In this document: piece after piece, positions 8,725 through 16,953 of the stretch
Layout of the letters: the number at the start of each line of letters is the position of its first letter
How positions within the stretch are numbered: position 1 is the stretch's first letter
Origin: Fulvivirga ligni
Lineage (GTDB): Bacteria > Bacteroidota > Bacteroidia > Cytophagales > Cyclobacteriaceae
Assembly: GCF_021389935.1 (NCBI RefSeq)
Contig: NZ_CP089979.1
Location: 4,321,001 to 4,385,000 of the forward strand
Length of the DNA: 64,000 bases
Direction of reading: 5' to 3'
Notes under the pieces: model-generated
Databases searched by the model: none
The model's input: the letters and a program-made list of their open reading frames with translations, nothing else
What the model was told of the DNA's origin: nothing
Program-made: the position numbers and the translations under genes

Positions 8725-10417
8725 CAAATCTCCCTACCCTTCCCCATCACTACTTGGGCCGCAAAGGCTAACAGCACCACGAGTACGCAGCCTATGGCAT
8801 TATACCATAAATAGCTGATATTGAGGGTTGAGAACAGTACTATCACTATAATTTGAGAGATGATAGCTGCAATGAAAACGGCATTTCCTCTAATATATTT
8901 GATAAAGAAAGCAATGAGAAATATCCCAAGATAACACCATAGAAAATGGATCCTAGGATGTTCACCGCTTCGATCAGGTTTTCCAATAGGCTGGCAAACA
9001 GGGCAAAGCTGACTGAGAGCACTCCCCAAAAAGCAGTTAATAGCTTGGAAACAATGACATAGTGTTTATCAGAGGCCTCTTTTTTAATAAGTCTTTTGTA
9101 AAAATCCACCGAAGTAGTAGACCCCAGGGCATTGAGCTCCCCTGACGACGACGACATGGCTGCAGAAAATATTACGGCTAACAATAGCCCAACCACTCCT
9201 TCTGGCAGGTAAGTGACAATAAAAGTAAGAAAGACATAATCAGAATCCTTTGTTTCTATATTCTCGTCATAATCTTTCAGCAGGCCTTTAACGTCATTTC
9301 TAATAGCCTTTTCAGTATCTTTATTTTGTTTCACCAATTCAGAATAATTGGCTATATCCACTTCATTATCAGCATCTAAAGCTGTTACAAGGCTTTGAAT
9401 ATTAGACTTCTTTTCTGCAAAATTAGCAGAATACCGTTCTTCTAAATCTTTTACATCATTACCATATTCACTGGTTCTCAACTGCTCCATCTCTACTGTT
9501 TTAAAGAACACTGGCGGCTCCTCAAATTGATAGAAAACGAAGACCATTACACCTACTAAAAGAATAAAAAACTGCATCGGTACCTTAAGCAGGGCATTAA
9601 AGATAAGTCCAAGGCGACTTTCAGCTACTGACTTGGCTCCCATATAACGCTGCACTTGAGACTGGTCCGTTCCAAAATAAGACAGTGCGAGAAAGAAACC
9701 TCCTGTTAGTCCTGTCCAGATGGTGTAGCGTTTCTCAGGATCAAAAGAGAAGTCAACTACATCCAGCTTGCCCATTCTTCCTGCTACATGTAGTGCATTT
9801 GCAAATGAAACGCTCTCTGGCAGGTAGCTTATAATAATAAAAAAGGCCGTAAACATTCCCAGCATGATCACTGCCATCTGATATTTCTGAGTGATACTCA
9901 CCGCTTTAGTACCACCGCTAACGGTGTAAACCACCACCAATATTCCAGTAAAGAGAATAGTGTAGGTCAGGTCCCAGCCCAGCATGGTTGACAAGATGAT
10001 GGCAGGCGCGTATATGGTAATACCCGCAGCGAGACCACGCTGCACCAGGAACAAAAATGCTCCTAACAGTCTGGTCTTTAGATCAAACCTGCTTTCCAGG
10101 TATTCATAGGCCGTGTAAACGTTAAGTTTATAGTAGATCGGTATAAAAATGGCCGCTACTATGATGATAGCTATGGGCAAACCAAAATAGTTTTGCACAA
10201 AGGTCATTCCTGACTCATAGGCCTGGCCTGGTGTGGAAAGAAAGGTAATGGCACTTGCCTGAGTAGCCATTACTGAAAGACCAATGGTACCCCACTTTAA
10301 AGAATTATCACCTTTAAGGTATTGGCTTATGTTTCTGCTACCCCTACTCTTGTAGATACCATAAATAATAATAAGAAAAAGTGTACCCAGTAGTACAATC
10401 CAATCTAAGGTACTCAT
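8724..10417 (-). pseudogene. Sodium:solute symporter (SSS family), disrupted by a one-base frameshift
   Basis: The main frame (8846-10417) encodes the LeuT-fold core of an SSS transporter: MSTLDWIVLLGTLFLIIIYG, GLSVMATQASAITFLSTPGQ, AMSSSSGELNALGSTTSVDFY, and a long charged extracellular loop (about 290-385) common in Bacteroidota members. At 8925-8927 (CCC on the plus strand) the frame breaks. The correct C-terminus (IFLIAFFIKYIRGNAVF to GKGREI) continues in the next frame to 8724. Adding one G to the GGG run restores VILGIFLIAFF. No canonical slippery heptamer is present. It is either a true mutation that removes the last transmembrane helices or a homopolymer sequencing error. The start overlaps the 42-aa gene upstream (ATGA). 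The substrate may be a deacetylated sugar or amino sugar, inferred only from the PIG-L gene in the operon. Confidence 0.85.
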
Positions 10418-10542
10418 GAGAAGTAGCTGGTAAAAAGATAAAAAATGATGATTAAGAATATTAGATTGCCCAGCACCACGAAGTACCAGGTTTTCCAGGA
10501 TTTAAAAATAGGTATCTTCTCAGCTTCCTTTTTATCTTCCAT
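10414..10542 (-). CDS. 42-residue single-pass membrane protein upstream of the symporter
   Basis: The reading frame starts with ATG at 10542, two bases after the stop of the PIG-L gene, and its stop TGA overlaps the symporter ATG (ATGA at 10417-10414). The product has a charged N-terminus (MEDKKEAEKI), then FKSWKTWYFVVLGNLIFLII and a hydrophobic run to residue 42, which fits one transmembrane helix with the N-terminus inside. The tight spacing on both sides argues that it is real. It is analogous to the small subunits (DUF4212/DUF485 class) that accompany some SSS transporters, though it is shorter and I cannot claim homology. Confidence 0.8.
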   Translation of the reverse strand: MEDKKEAEKIPIFKSWKTWYFVVLGNLIFLIIIFYLFTSYFS

Positions 10543-10544
10543 AA

Positions 10545-13058
10545 TTATTCGTTAGATGAGTTCACTTGCGTATCCTGTGGTTTATCTCCACCCAATGAAA
10601 CAAGGTTTACAAACAGTCTGTAGGCACCTGGCACACCCGCCGGCAACTCTCTAAACCATGAATATCCGGTGTACACGTAATAACCTTTTCCATATTTGGC
10701 TACCAGTAACCCTCCATCTTTAGGGCTCTTCTTTTCATCTTTATCATTACTAGACAGGATGGCTTCATAATGACTATCCCACTTATCAGGGAAATATAAA
10801 CCACGTTCCTGTACCCAACCCTCAAAGTCCTTCTGAGTGATCTTATTCGGTGTATTCATTACCGGATGATTAGGCTTTAGAATTCTCACCTCAGCATCTT
10901 CTTCTGTTACTCTATCTCTTGAAAGCTGTAGTGCATATGGAGTGAAATTTTCGGTCTTCAGTCGGTAGTTAGTATTGTATTGAACTATTAATGTTCCGCC
11001 ATTCTTAGCATAATCTAATAGATCATTCATGTAAAAAGAAATTCTCTCGTTGGTGTTCAATGCTCTTACACCCAAGATCACGGCATCCATTTTTCGAAGG
11101 TTATCAGGAGTAATGTCAGCGTCGTTCATTTCCCACACTTCATAACCAATTTCTCTCAAAGCCGCCGGAATAGCATCTCCTGCACCCTGTATGTAACCAA
11201 TCAATTGGCCTCTCTTTTTTATGTCTAGCTTCACCACTTTAGAGGTAGCTGGCATCATAAGCATCTGGGCAGGAATATGATCATAGTTAATATTGGTTAG
11301 AGCATGGCAATACTCCTTGCCATTAATCTCTACTACCGCTTTTAGATCACCCGTGCTCTGCTCTGAGGGAGGCAACAACTGAAAAGTGAAGTGTGACTCG
11401 CCCCACTTCTTATCAATGCTTACATCAAAACTCTCAGGACTTACTTTCCAGCCTTTTGGAGCTTTCAGCTTTAATTTGCCAGATAAATTATCTTCAACTG
11501 ACTTTACATTCACCGTGATGCTCTTGGCTTCATTTCCTGGAAAGATGTAAACGCCTTCTTCCAAATTAGTAAATACTGGTGGCGTGATTTCGAATGGTCT
11601 GTATTGTTCACCAGCCACGGGGTCATTCCACTTATATACTACCGGAATGTCATAGTTAATCACCTGACCATCAATCTCAACAGCCACTTTTACCTGAAGT
11701 GCAGGATCATTCTGCGGCTTACCCCTAAGCGTTTGTTCGTCTACCTTGTACATGCCTAAGGTACCTGCTTCTTTAAGCCAATAAGCATCTGAATAATCTG
11801 CATCTGAAGCAATTTTTATGGTTTCTGAATATTCAAAATCCTTGTTTGTGGTTAGGGCCGCATCCACCGCATTATCTTTTCCTGAAGGATAATTGATAGT
11901 TTTCAATTTTATATCAAGGGCTGATCTATTGATCACCTCAAGCTTTAACTCTACCTGATCACCAGGTGTGAAGGCATAGTCGTTAGCCACTGCTTCAATG
12001 TATAATCCACTGGCCGCTTTGATAATCTGATCAATCTCCTGAAGCTTTTGCTTTTTCCAGAATTCATCCTGAAGTTTTAAAATTTCAGTTCTAGCCTGAA
12101 GAAGCAAAGGCATAATAGCTGCAGGATTAGCTGCATTATATTGATCAATAGCCTTTTGAACGATAGCACCTACTTTTTCACCACCTTTCACTCTTTTCCA
12201 TGAGGTGTCGATGCCTTCAAAAATATCCTTCTCCGCCTGGTCTCCCATTACATACTCCAAAAACTCTTTGCTCTCTCCTCTGGTACCCGTAGATCCAAAG
12301 CCCTGGCTTTTGTGCTGGCTTCGGCTAAGGGCTGCTATCTCAGAATATGATTTACCTAATAACGGACTGTAAGTTCCTACATCATAAGTAAGCACACCTT
12401 TCTCTTCTCCCGTCATGTTTGGGTTCCACCATCTACCCGTGTTAGTGTAAAGTCTTTTAGGCTGCCATGTATCTACATACTTCAGCTGCTCAGGGTATTT
12501 TGATTTATCGGCAGCTGCTTTAAAAGCCTGCTCAGCCATAATTGCAGATGTGGTATGATGGCCATGCCCCGCTCTTTCATCCGGAGGGAATCTGGTAATG
12601 ATTACATCAGGACGGAAATTTCTAAATACCCAAACAGCATCTGAAAGCACCTGATCCTCATCCCATATTTCAAGGGTCTCCTTGGCGTTTTTAGAATATC
12701 CGAAATCATTAGCTCTGGAGAAAAATTGCTTACCGCCGTCTATCCTTCGGGCTGCCAGTAACTCCTGAGTCCTGATTACTCCCAGGCCTTCACGAATCTC
12801 CGGGCCAACCAGATTCTGGCCACCGTCACCTCTGGTTAGTGCCAGATAAGCGGTGTTAGCCATTTCCTGATTAGAAAGGTAGGCGATCAACCTGGTATTC
12901 TCATCATCAGGATGGGCTGCCATATACAGCACATTACCCAGGAAGTTAAGCTTGTTAAGTTTTAGTAATATCTCAGCTGCATCAGGCTTTTCTGGCTTTT
13001 GTGAAAAGGCACTGGTAACAGCACATAAGCAAATGATAATAGATAGGAGTTTCTTCAT
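10545..13058 (-). CDS. Secreted PIG-L (LmbE-like) family deacetylase, large form
   Basis: The enzyme should be a zinc-dependent N-deacetylase acting on an amino-sugar-like substrate outside the cytoplasm. A signal peptide (MKKLLSIIICLCAVTSAFSQ) is followed by a PIG-L domain (about 30-290) with the metal motif AAHPDDE near 48-54 and the second motif HGHH near 165. The rest contains beta-sandwich domains and a C-terminal region (about 600-825) resembling a class I glutamine-amidotransferase/ThuA-like fold, with VILGVRALNTNER and GGTLIVQYNTNYRL. At 837 residues it is the long Bacteroidota/Planctomycetes architecture, not the small BshB type. It heads an operon with the 42-aa protein and the symporter, consistent with a scavenging pathway that processes a substrate outside and imports the product. 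Confidence 0.88.
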   Translation of the reverse strand: MKKLLSIIICLCAVTSAFSQKPEKPDAAEILLKLNKLNFLGNVLYMAAHPDDENTRLIAYLSNQEMANTAYLALTRGDGGQNLVGPEIREGLGVIRTQELLAARRIDGGKQFFSRANDFGYSKNAKETLEIWDEDQVLSDAVWVFRNFRPDVIITRFPPDERAGHGHHTTSAIMAEQAFKAAADKSKYPEQLKYVDTWQPKRLYTNTGRWWNPNMTGEEKGVLTYDVGTYSPLLGKSYSEIAALSRSQHKSQGFGSTGTRGESKEFLEYVMGDQAEKDIFEGIDTSWKRVKGGEKVGAIVQKAIDQYNAANPAAIMPLLLQARTEILKLQDEFWKKQKLQEIDQIIKAASGLYIEAVANDYAFTPGDQVELKLEVINRSALDIKLKTINYPSGKDNAVDAALTTNKDFEYSETIKIASDADYSDAYWLKEAGTLGMYKVDEQTLRGKPQNDPALQVKVAVEIDGQVINYDIPVVYKWNDPVAGEQYRPFEITPPVFTNLEEGVYIFPGNEAKSITVNVKSVEDNLSGKLKLKAPKGWKVSPESFDVSIDKKWGESHFTFQLLPPSEQSTGDLKAVVEINGKEYCHALTNINYDHIPAQMLMMPATSKVVKLDIKKRGQLIGYIQGAGDAIPAALREIGYEVWEMNDADITPDNLRKMDAVILGVRALNTNERISFYMNDLLDYAKNGGTLIVQYNTNYRLKTENFTPYALQLSRDRVTEEDAEVRILKPNHPVMNTPNKITQKDFEGWVQERGLYFPDKWDSHYEAILSSNDKDEKKSPKDGGLLVAKYGKGYYVYTGYSWFRELPAGVPGAYRLFVNLVSLGGDKPQDTQVNSSNE

Positions 13059-13173
13059 GTTGATGAAAAAAAAGTTTTATGAGGCTAACGAATGCAAAGA
13101 TTAAAGGTTTGGATGACATAGCAAGCAATTACCCGGAAATTACAGGAACGGGATATTATCTTTATAAACTAAA

Positions 13174-13199
13174 AATGCCACCCTTTGAAGAGTGGCATT
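13174..13199. terminator. Hairpin terminator downstream of the POT transporter gene
   Basis: An 8-bp stem, AATGCCAC/GTGGCATT, lies 23 bp beyond the stop of the leftward transporter gene, with A/T-rich flanks (TTTTTAG on the minus strand). Confidence 0.6.
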
Positions 13200-13221
13200 A
13201 TAATTTTAGAATTTTAAGCTA

Positions 13222-14616
13222 TCAAGCTTTATCTTCTCTTGAGTAACCTTCATCTTCGATAGCTACGTTTGGAGATAAATCTTCTGCTCCGTGTGTTAAT
13301 CTCTTCAATGGCTTTAACAATAGGATTACTACCAGACCTATTAAAGTCCATATAATCAATATTCCAGTGAATATTTCAAACTCTCCTAAATCTTGAGCTG
13401 CCTCACCGATCATGGCTGCTATTTTATTACCGAACCCGGTAGCGGCCCAATATAAACCCATAATCATGGATGCATATTTTAAAGGAGCAAGTTTGGTAAT
13501 AAATGATAGAGATACTGGAGATGCACACAACTCTCCAATAGTGTGGAATAAGTAAGCTAATATTAACCAATACATTGCAGATGATCCTGTGCTTTCATAC
13601 TGTGCTGATGCCGCACTCATAAAACCAAAACCTAAGGCCATCACAATGATACCTACAGCCATCTTAAATAATGAAGAGGCTTCTTTGCCTTTTTGCTTCC
13701 ATTTATACCAAAAACGACCAACCACCGTAGCCAGGACTATTATGAAAAATGAATTCACCGATTGAAAAACTGACGCTGGGATTACATAACCAAAGAGGGC
13801 TCTGTCAGTCTTTTGTTTAGCATACAGGTTCATTAAACCACCAGCTTGCTCAAACGCAGCCCAAAATAAAATGATAAGTAAGAATGATAGAAGCAAAACC
13901 ACTACTCTATCCTTCTCTATCTTAGTAAGTGGTCTATCCAGCAATTCCTTACCAGCTGCATCATTTTTGGAAATCAGGTTTCCTACATTCTTAAGATATT
14001 TTTGTCCCCAGATATATACTGCCTGACCAAGAAACATACCTATGGCAGCCAATCCAAAACCATAGTGCCAGTTTATTTTCTCTCCTACGAAACCACAAGC
14101 AATTGGTGCAATGAAACCACCAATGTTAATACCCATGTAGAAAATGTAGAACCCTAAATCTCTTCTCTCATCTTTCTCTTTATAAAGACCACCTACCATA
14201 GAAGATATATTTGGCTTAAGACCTCCCACACCTAAAATAATGAATAAACATCCTACATAGAATGACGTTTCTGAGTTAAGTGCCAGAATAGCATGACCGA
14301 TACATAACAATGCACCACCTACCATTACAGTCTTTTTCTGTCCCAGGAGTCTATCAGCCACCCATCCACCAGGGATTGAAGAAACGTATACCAACATGGT
14401 GTACCAGCCGTACAAGGCCAAGGCTTCTTCATTGGTCCATCCAAAACCTGCATTACTGGATGTAGTTTCCGCAACTAAAAATAAGGTGAATAATGCTCGC
14501 ATTCCGTAATAGGAAAAGCGCTCCCACAACTCGGTGAAGAATAATATATATAGTCCTACCGGGTGTCCTAACAGCTCTCTTTCACTGGGAGATTTACTAA
14601 CTGATACGTTCGACAT
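13222..14616 (-). CDS. POT/PTR2-family peptide:proton symporter
   Basis: This is an inner-membrane MFS transporter for di- and tripeptides. The family signature is present: HPVGLYILFFTELWERFSYYGMR at residues 17-39 contains the ExxERFSYYG proton-coupling motif. The PTR2 signature FYIFYMGINIGGFIAP lies near residue 155. About 12-14 membrane segments can be seen across 464 residues, slightly shorter than the E. coli Dtp proteins. The gene stands alone with its own hairpin downstream and a 219-bp gap shared with the divergent pckA. Peptide uptake fits an organism that secretes proteases. Confidence 0.93.
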   Translation of the reverse strand: MSNVSVSKSPSERELLGHPVGLYILFFTELWERFSYYGMRALFTLFLVAETTSSNAGFGWTNEEALALYGWYTMLVYVSSIPGGWVADRLLGQKKTVMVGGALLCIGHAILALNSETSFYVGCLFIILGVGGLKPNISSMVGGLYKEKDERRDLGFYIFYMGINIGGFIAPIACGFVGEKINWHYGFGLAAIGMFLGQAVYIWGQKYLKNVGNLISKNDAAGKELLDRPLTKIEKDRVVVLLLSFLLIILFWAAFEQAGGLMNLYAKQKTDRALFGYVIPASVFQSVNSFFIIVLATVVGRFWYKWKQKGKEASSLFKMAVGIIVMALGFGFMSAASAQYESTGSSAMYWLILAYLFHTIGELCASPVSLSFITKLAPLKYASMIMGLYWAATGFGNKIAAMIGEAAQDLGEFEIFTGILIIWTLIGLVVILLLKPLKRLTHGAEDLSPNVAIEDEGYSREDKA

Positions 14617-14760
14617 ATTTCTGATCTAATATTTTTACAAAATACCGCTAAAGCTAACACTGTTAAGCTACATATACAAATTTTCATTGAATTCGATTTC
14701 CCATAATAAATTAACTTAAAATTAATTTCGCAAACGATTGAAATTTAGCAGATATCTTCT

Positions 14761-14788
14761 TTGTGGTACAATTTATTTCCTAATTTTG
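14761..14788 (+). promoter_or_regulatory. Bacteroidota-type promoter for pckA
   Basis: TTG at 14761-14763 and TAATTTTG at 14781-14788 match the -33 TTG / -7 TAnnTTTG pattern with a 17-bp spacer, at the short end of the usual range. The -7 element lies 48 bp before the pckA ATG. Confidence 0.6.
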
Positions 14789-14835
14789 CCTCATCTTATG
14801 AAATCATGTAATAATCTTTTAATTGTTTGAATTTT

Positions 14836-16455
14836 ATGCAGGAAACAGGGCTTAAACCAAAAATTCACGACCTTTCATCTATTGGAGTATCTACTTCTGG
14901 TAATGTATACTGGAATCAGACTCCTGCTGAGTTAGTAGAACTGGCATTGGTCAACGGTGAAGGTAAGCTAGCGGATACGGGGGCACTCATGTGTGACACT
15001 GGGAGCTTTACAGGACGGTCTCCTAAAGATCGGTTTATAGTAAAAGATGACCTTACTAAAGATGAGGTGTGGTGGGGAGATATCAATATCCCTTTTGATG
15101 CTGATAAATTTGATGCATTACATCAAAAAATGATAGATAACCTGCGTGACAAGAACCTCTATGTAAGAGATGCTTATGCAGGTGCTGATAAAACTTACAG
15201 ACTTAAACTTAGGGTGGTAAACACCAAAGCATGGCAAAACCTGTTCTGCCATAATATGTTCCTAAGGCCAGAGTCTTACAAGCTACAGGAATTTGAGCCT
15301 AACTTCACCATTATATGTGATCCTGATTTTAAGGCAGACCCTGCCGTAGATGGCACCAGACAAGACAATTTTGCCATCATCAACTTCACTAAAAGGATGA
15401 TTCTTATTGGAGGAACAGGCTATGCCGGTGAAATGAAGAAAGGTATATTCTCTGTACTTAACTTCCTATTACCCACTGAGAATCAGGTATTACCAATGCA
15501 CTGCTCTGCTAACATTGGGCATGACTCACTGGATACTGCCATTTTCTTCGGCCTTTCTGGAACTGGAAAAACTACCCTTTCTGCAGACAGCAGCCGTGGC
15601 CTAATTGGTGATGATGAGCATGCCTGGACAGAAAAGAATGTATTCAACTTCGAAGGGGGCTGTTATGCTAAGGTAATAGACCTTACCAGAGATAAAGAGC
15701 CAGAGATATTCGACGCCATAAAATTCGGTGCTATTGTGGAAAACACACGTTTTCATGAAGGAACCAGATCAATAGATTATGAAAATACCAGCGTAACAGA
15801 AAATACGCGTACAGCCTACCCGATATATCATATTGAAAATGCTGTAGAGCCTTCAGTAGGTGGCATTCCAAGAAACGTATTTTTCCTTACTTGTGATGCT
15901 TACGGAGTGCTTCCTCCTATCTCCAGGTTGAATAAAGGTCAGGCCATGTACCACTTCATTTCCGGATATACGGCGAAGGTAGCTGGAACTGAGGCGGGTG
16001 TTACTGAGCCACAAACTGTATTTAGCGCTTGCTTTGGAGCTCCTTTCCTTCCGCTTCACCCTACCAGATATGCTCAGATGTTAGGTAAAAAGATGGACAA
16101 GCATGAAGTAAACGTTTGGTTGGTAAATACTGGCTGGACTGGTGGACCTTATGGAAAAGGGAGCCGTATGAAGCTAAAATACACCAGAGCCATGATCAAT
16201 GCCGCCCTAGAAGGTGCATTAGAAAATGCAGGTTACAGAAAGCATTCCATATTCCATTTCGAAATACCAGCAGTTTGTCCGGGCGTACCTTCAAAGGTGC
16301 TAAGCCCAAGAGAAACCTGGCAAGATGACAAAGGATATTATGCTATGGCTAACAAACTGGCAGAGGCCTTTAACAAGAACTTTGAGAAGTTCAAGGACTT
16401 TGCTACTGATGAGATGCTGGCAGCGTCTCCTAAACCCAATTTGAATTTTGTTTAA
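14836..16455 (+). CDS. pckA: Phosphoenolpyruvate carboxykinase (ATP)
   Basis: It catalyses oxaloacetate + ATP to PEP + CO2 + ADP, the first committed step of gluconeogenesis, in the cytoplasm. I take the ATG at 14836; the in-frame TTG at 14827 is less likely. The product has about 539 residues, the normal ATP-PCK length. Visible motifs are TGRSPKDRFIV near the N-terminus, the kinase-1a P-loop GLSGTGKTTLS, the Mg/Mn-binding LIGDDEHAW, and the ENTRFHEGTRSIDY substrate region. It is monocistronic: a consensus promoter lies upstream and a strong terminator downstream. Confidence 0.97.
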   Translation: MQETGLKPKIHDLSSIGVSTSGNVYWNQTPAELVELALVNGEGKLADTGALMCDTGSFTGRSPKDRFIVKDDLTKDEVWWGDINIPFDADKFDALHQKMIDNLRDKNLYVRDAYAGADKTYRLKLRVVNTKAWQNLFCHNMFLRPESYKLQEFEPNFTIICDPDFKADPAVDGTRQDNFAIINFTKRMILIGGTGYAGEMKKGIFSVLNFLLPTENQVLPMHCSANIGHDSLDTAIFFGLSGTGKTTLSADSSRGLIGDDEHAWTEKNVFNFEGGCYAKVIDLTRDKEPEIFDAIKFGAIVENTRFHEGTRSIDYENTSVTENTRTAYPIYHIENAVEPSVGGIPRNVFFLTCDAYGVLPPISRLNKGQAMYHFISGYTAKVAGTEAGVTEPQTVFSACFGAPFLPLHPTRYAQMLGKKMDKHEVNVWLVNTGWTGGPYGKGSRMKLKYTRAMINAALEGALENAGYRKHSIFHFEIPAVCPGVPSKVLSPRETWQDDKGYYAMANKLAEAFNKNFEKFKDFATDEMLAASPKPNLNFV

Positions 16456-16470
16456 CTCATATATTCAGGG

Positions 16471-16500
16471 AAGGTGCCATTAGTGAGGCACCTTCTTTTT
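16471..16500 (+). terminator. Rho-independent terminator of pckA
   Basis: An 8-bp perfect stem AAGGTGCC/GGCACCTT with an 8-nt loop is followed by CTTTTTTTT, 15 bp after the pckA stop. Confidence 0.9.
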
Positions 16501-16551
16501 TTCCACCTCAACTTTAACACTCTTTTTCATGTTAAGATATAAACCACTGAC

Positions 16552-16953
16552 ATGAAAAATTCTATTCTCCTCACCCCTATCCTATTTTTGATTCTGTCTT
16601 GCGGCTCATACCCTTATGGACAAAGAACCCAGGGTTCAAACATACTATCTGAGAGAAATGAGGACGGCGAGTATGAACTCATCATCATCGATCCTGGCTA
16701 TGACCGCTGGATGACCCGGTATGCGAAACCAGCCAATTACTACTCACTCAACTATTACGAGCAAAAGAATCAGGTTTATGTAGCCTCCTGGAATAGTTTG
16801 GTAGGCAATAGTGCCTATTTCAAAGATGAGAATTATCCTTTTGAAATGAGAATAGATTACAATGCTTATGGCCTGGAGCTTAACTATAAGCTATTCACCT
16901 ATTTTCAATATATAGAAGATGTGTACGGAGACAGATATAGGTTTCCTTCCTAA
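16552..16953 (+). CDS. Hypothetical lipoprotein, 133 aa
   Basis: The N-terminus MKNSILLTPILFLILSCGSY is a lipoprotein signal peptide with Cys17 as the lipid-attachment site. The mature part is about 115 residues, rich in Tyr and acidic residues (IIDPGYDRWMTRYAKPANYYSLNYYEQ), and matches the type of small Bacteroidota lipoproteins with a conserved DxGYxRW-like motif. The role is unknown. Its stop region overlaps the recQ stop by 4 bp tail to tail. Confidence 0.75.
   Translation: MKNSILLTPILFLILSCGSYPYGQRTQGSNILSERNEDGEYELIIIDPGYDRWMTRYAKPANYYSLNYYEQKNQVYVASWNSLVGNSAYFKDENYPFEMRIDYNAYGLELNYKLFTYFQYIEDVYGDRYRFPS

Noticed and set aside
8724-9029. Separate 101-aa gene downstream of the symporter
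   Set aside because: Its first 35 residues are an out-of-frame reading of the symporter; only the part after the frameshift is real and belongs to the symporter C-terminus.
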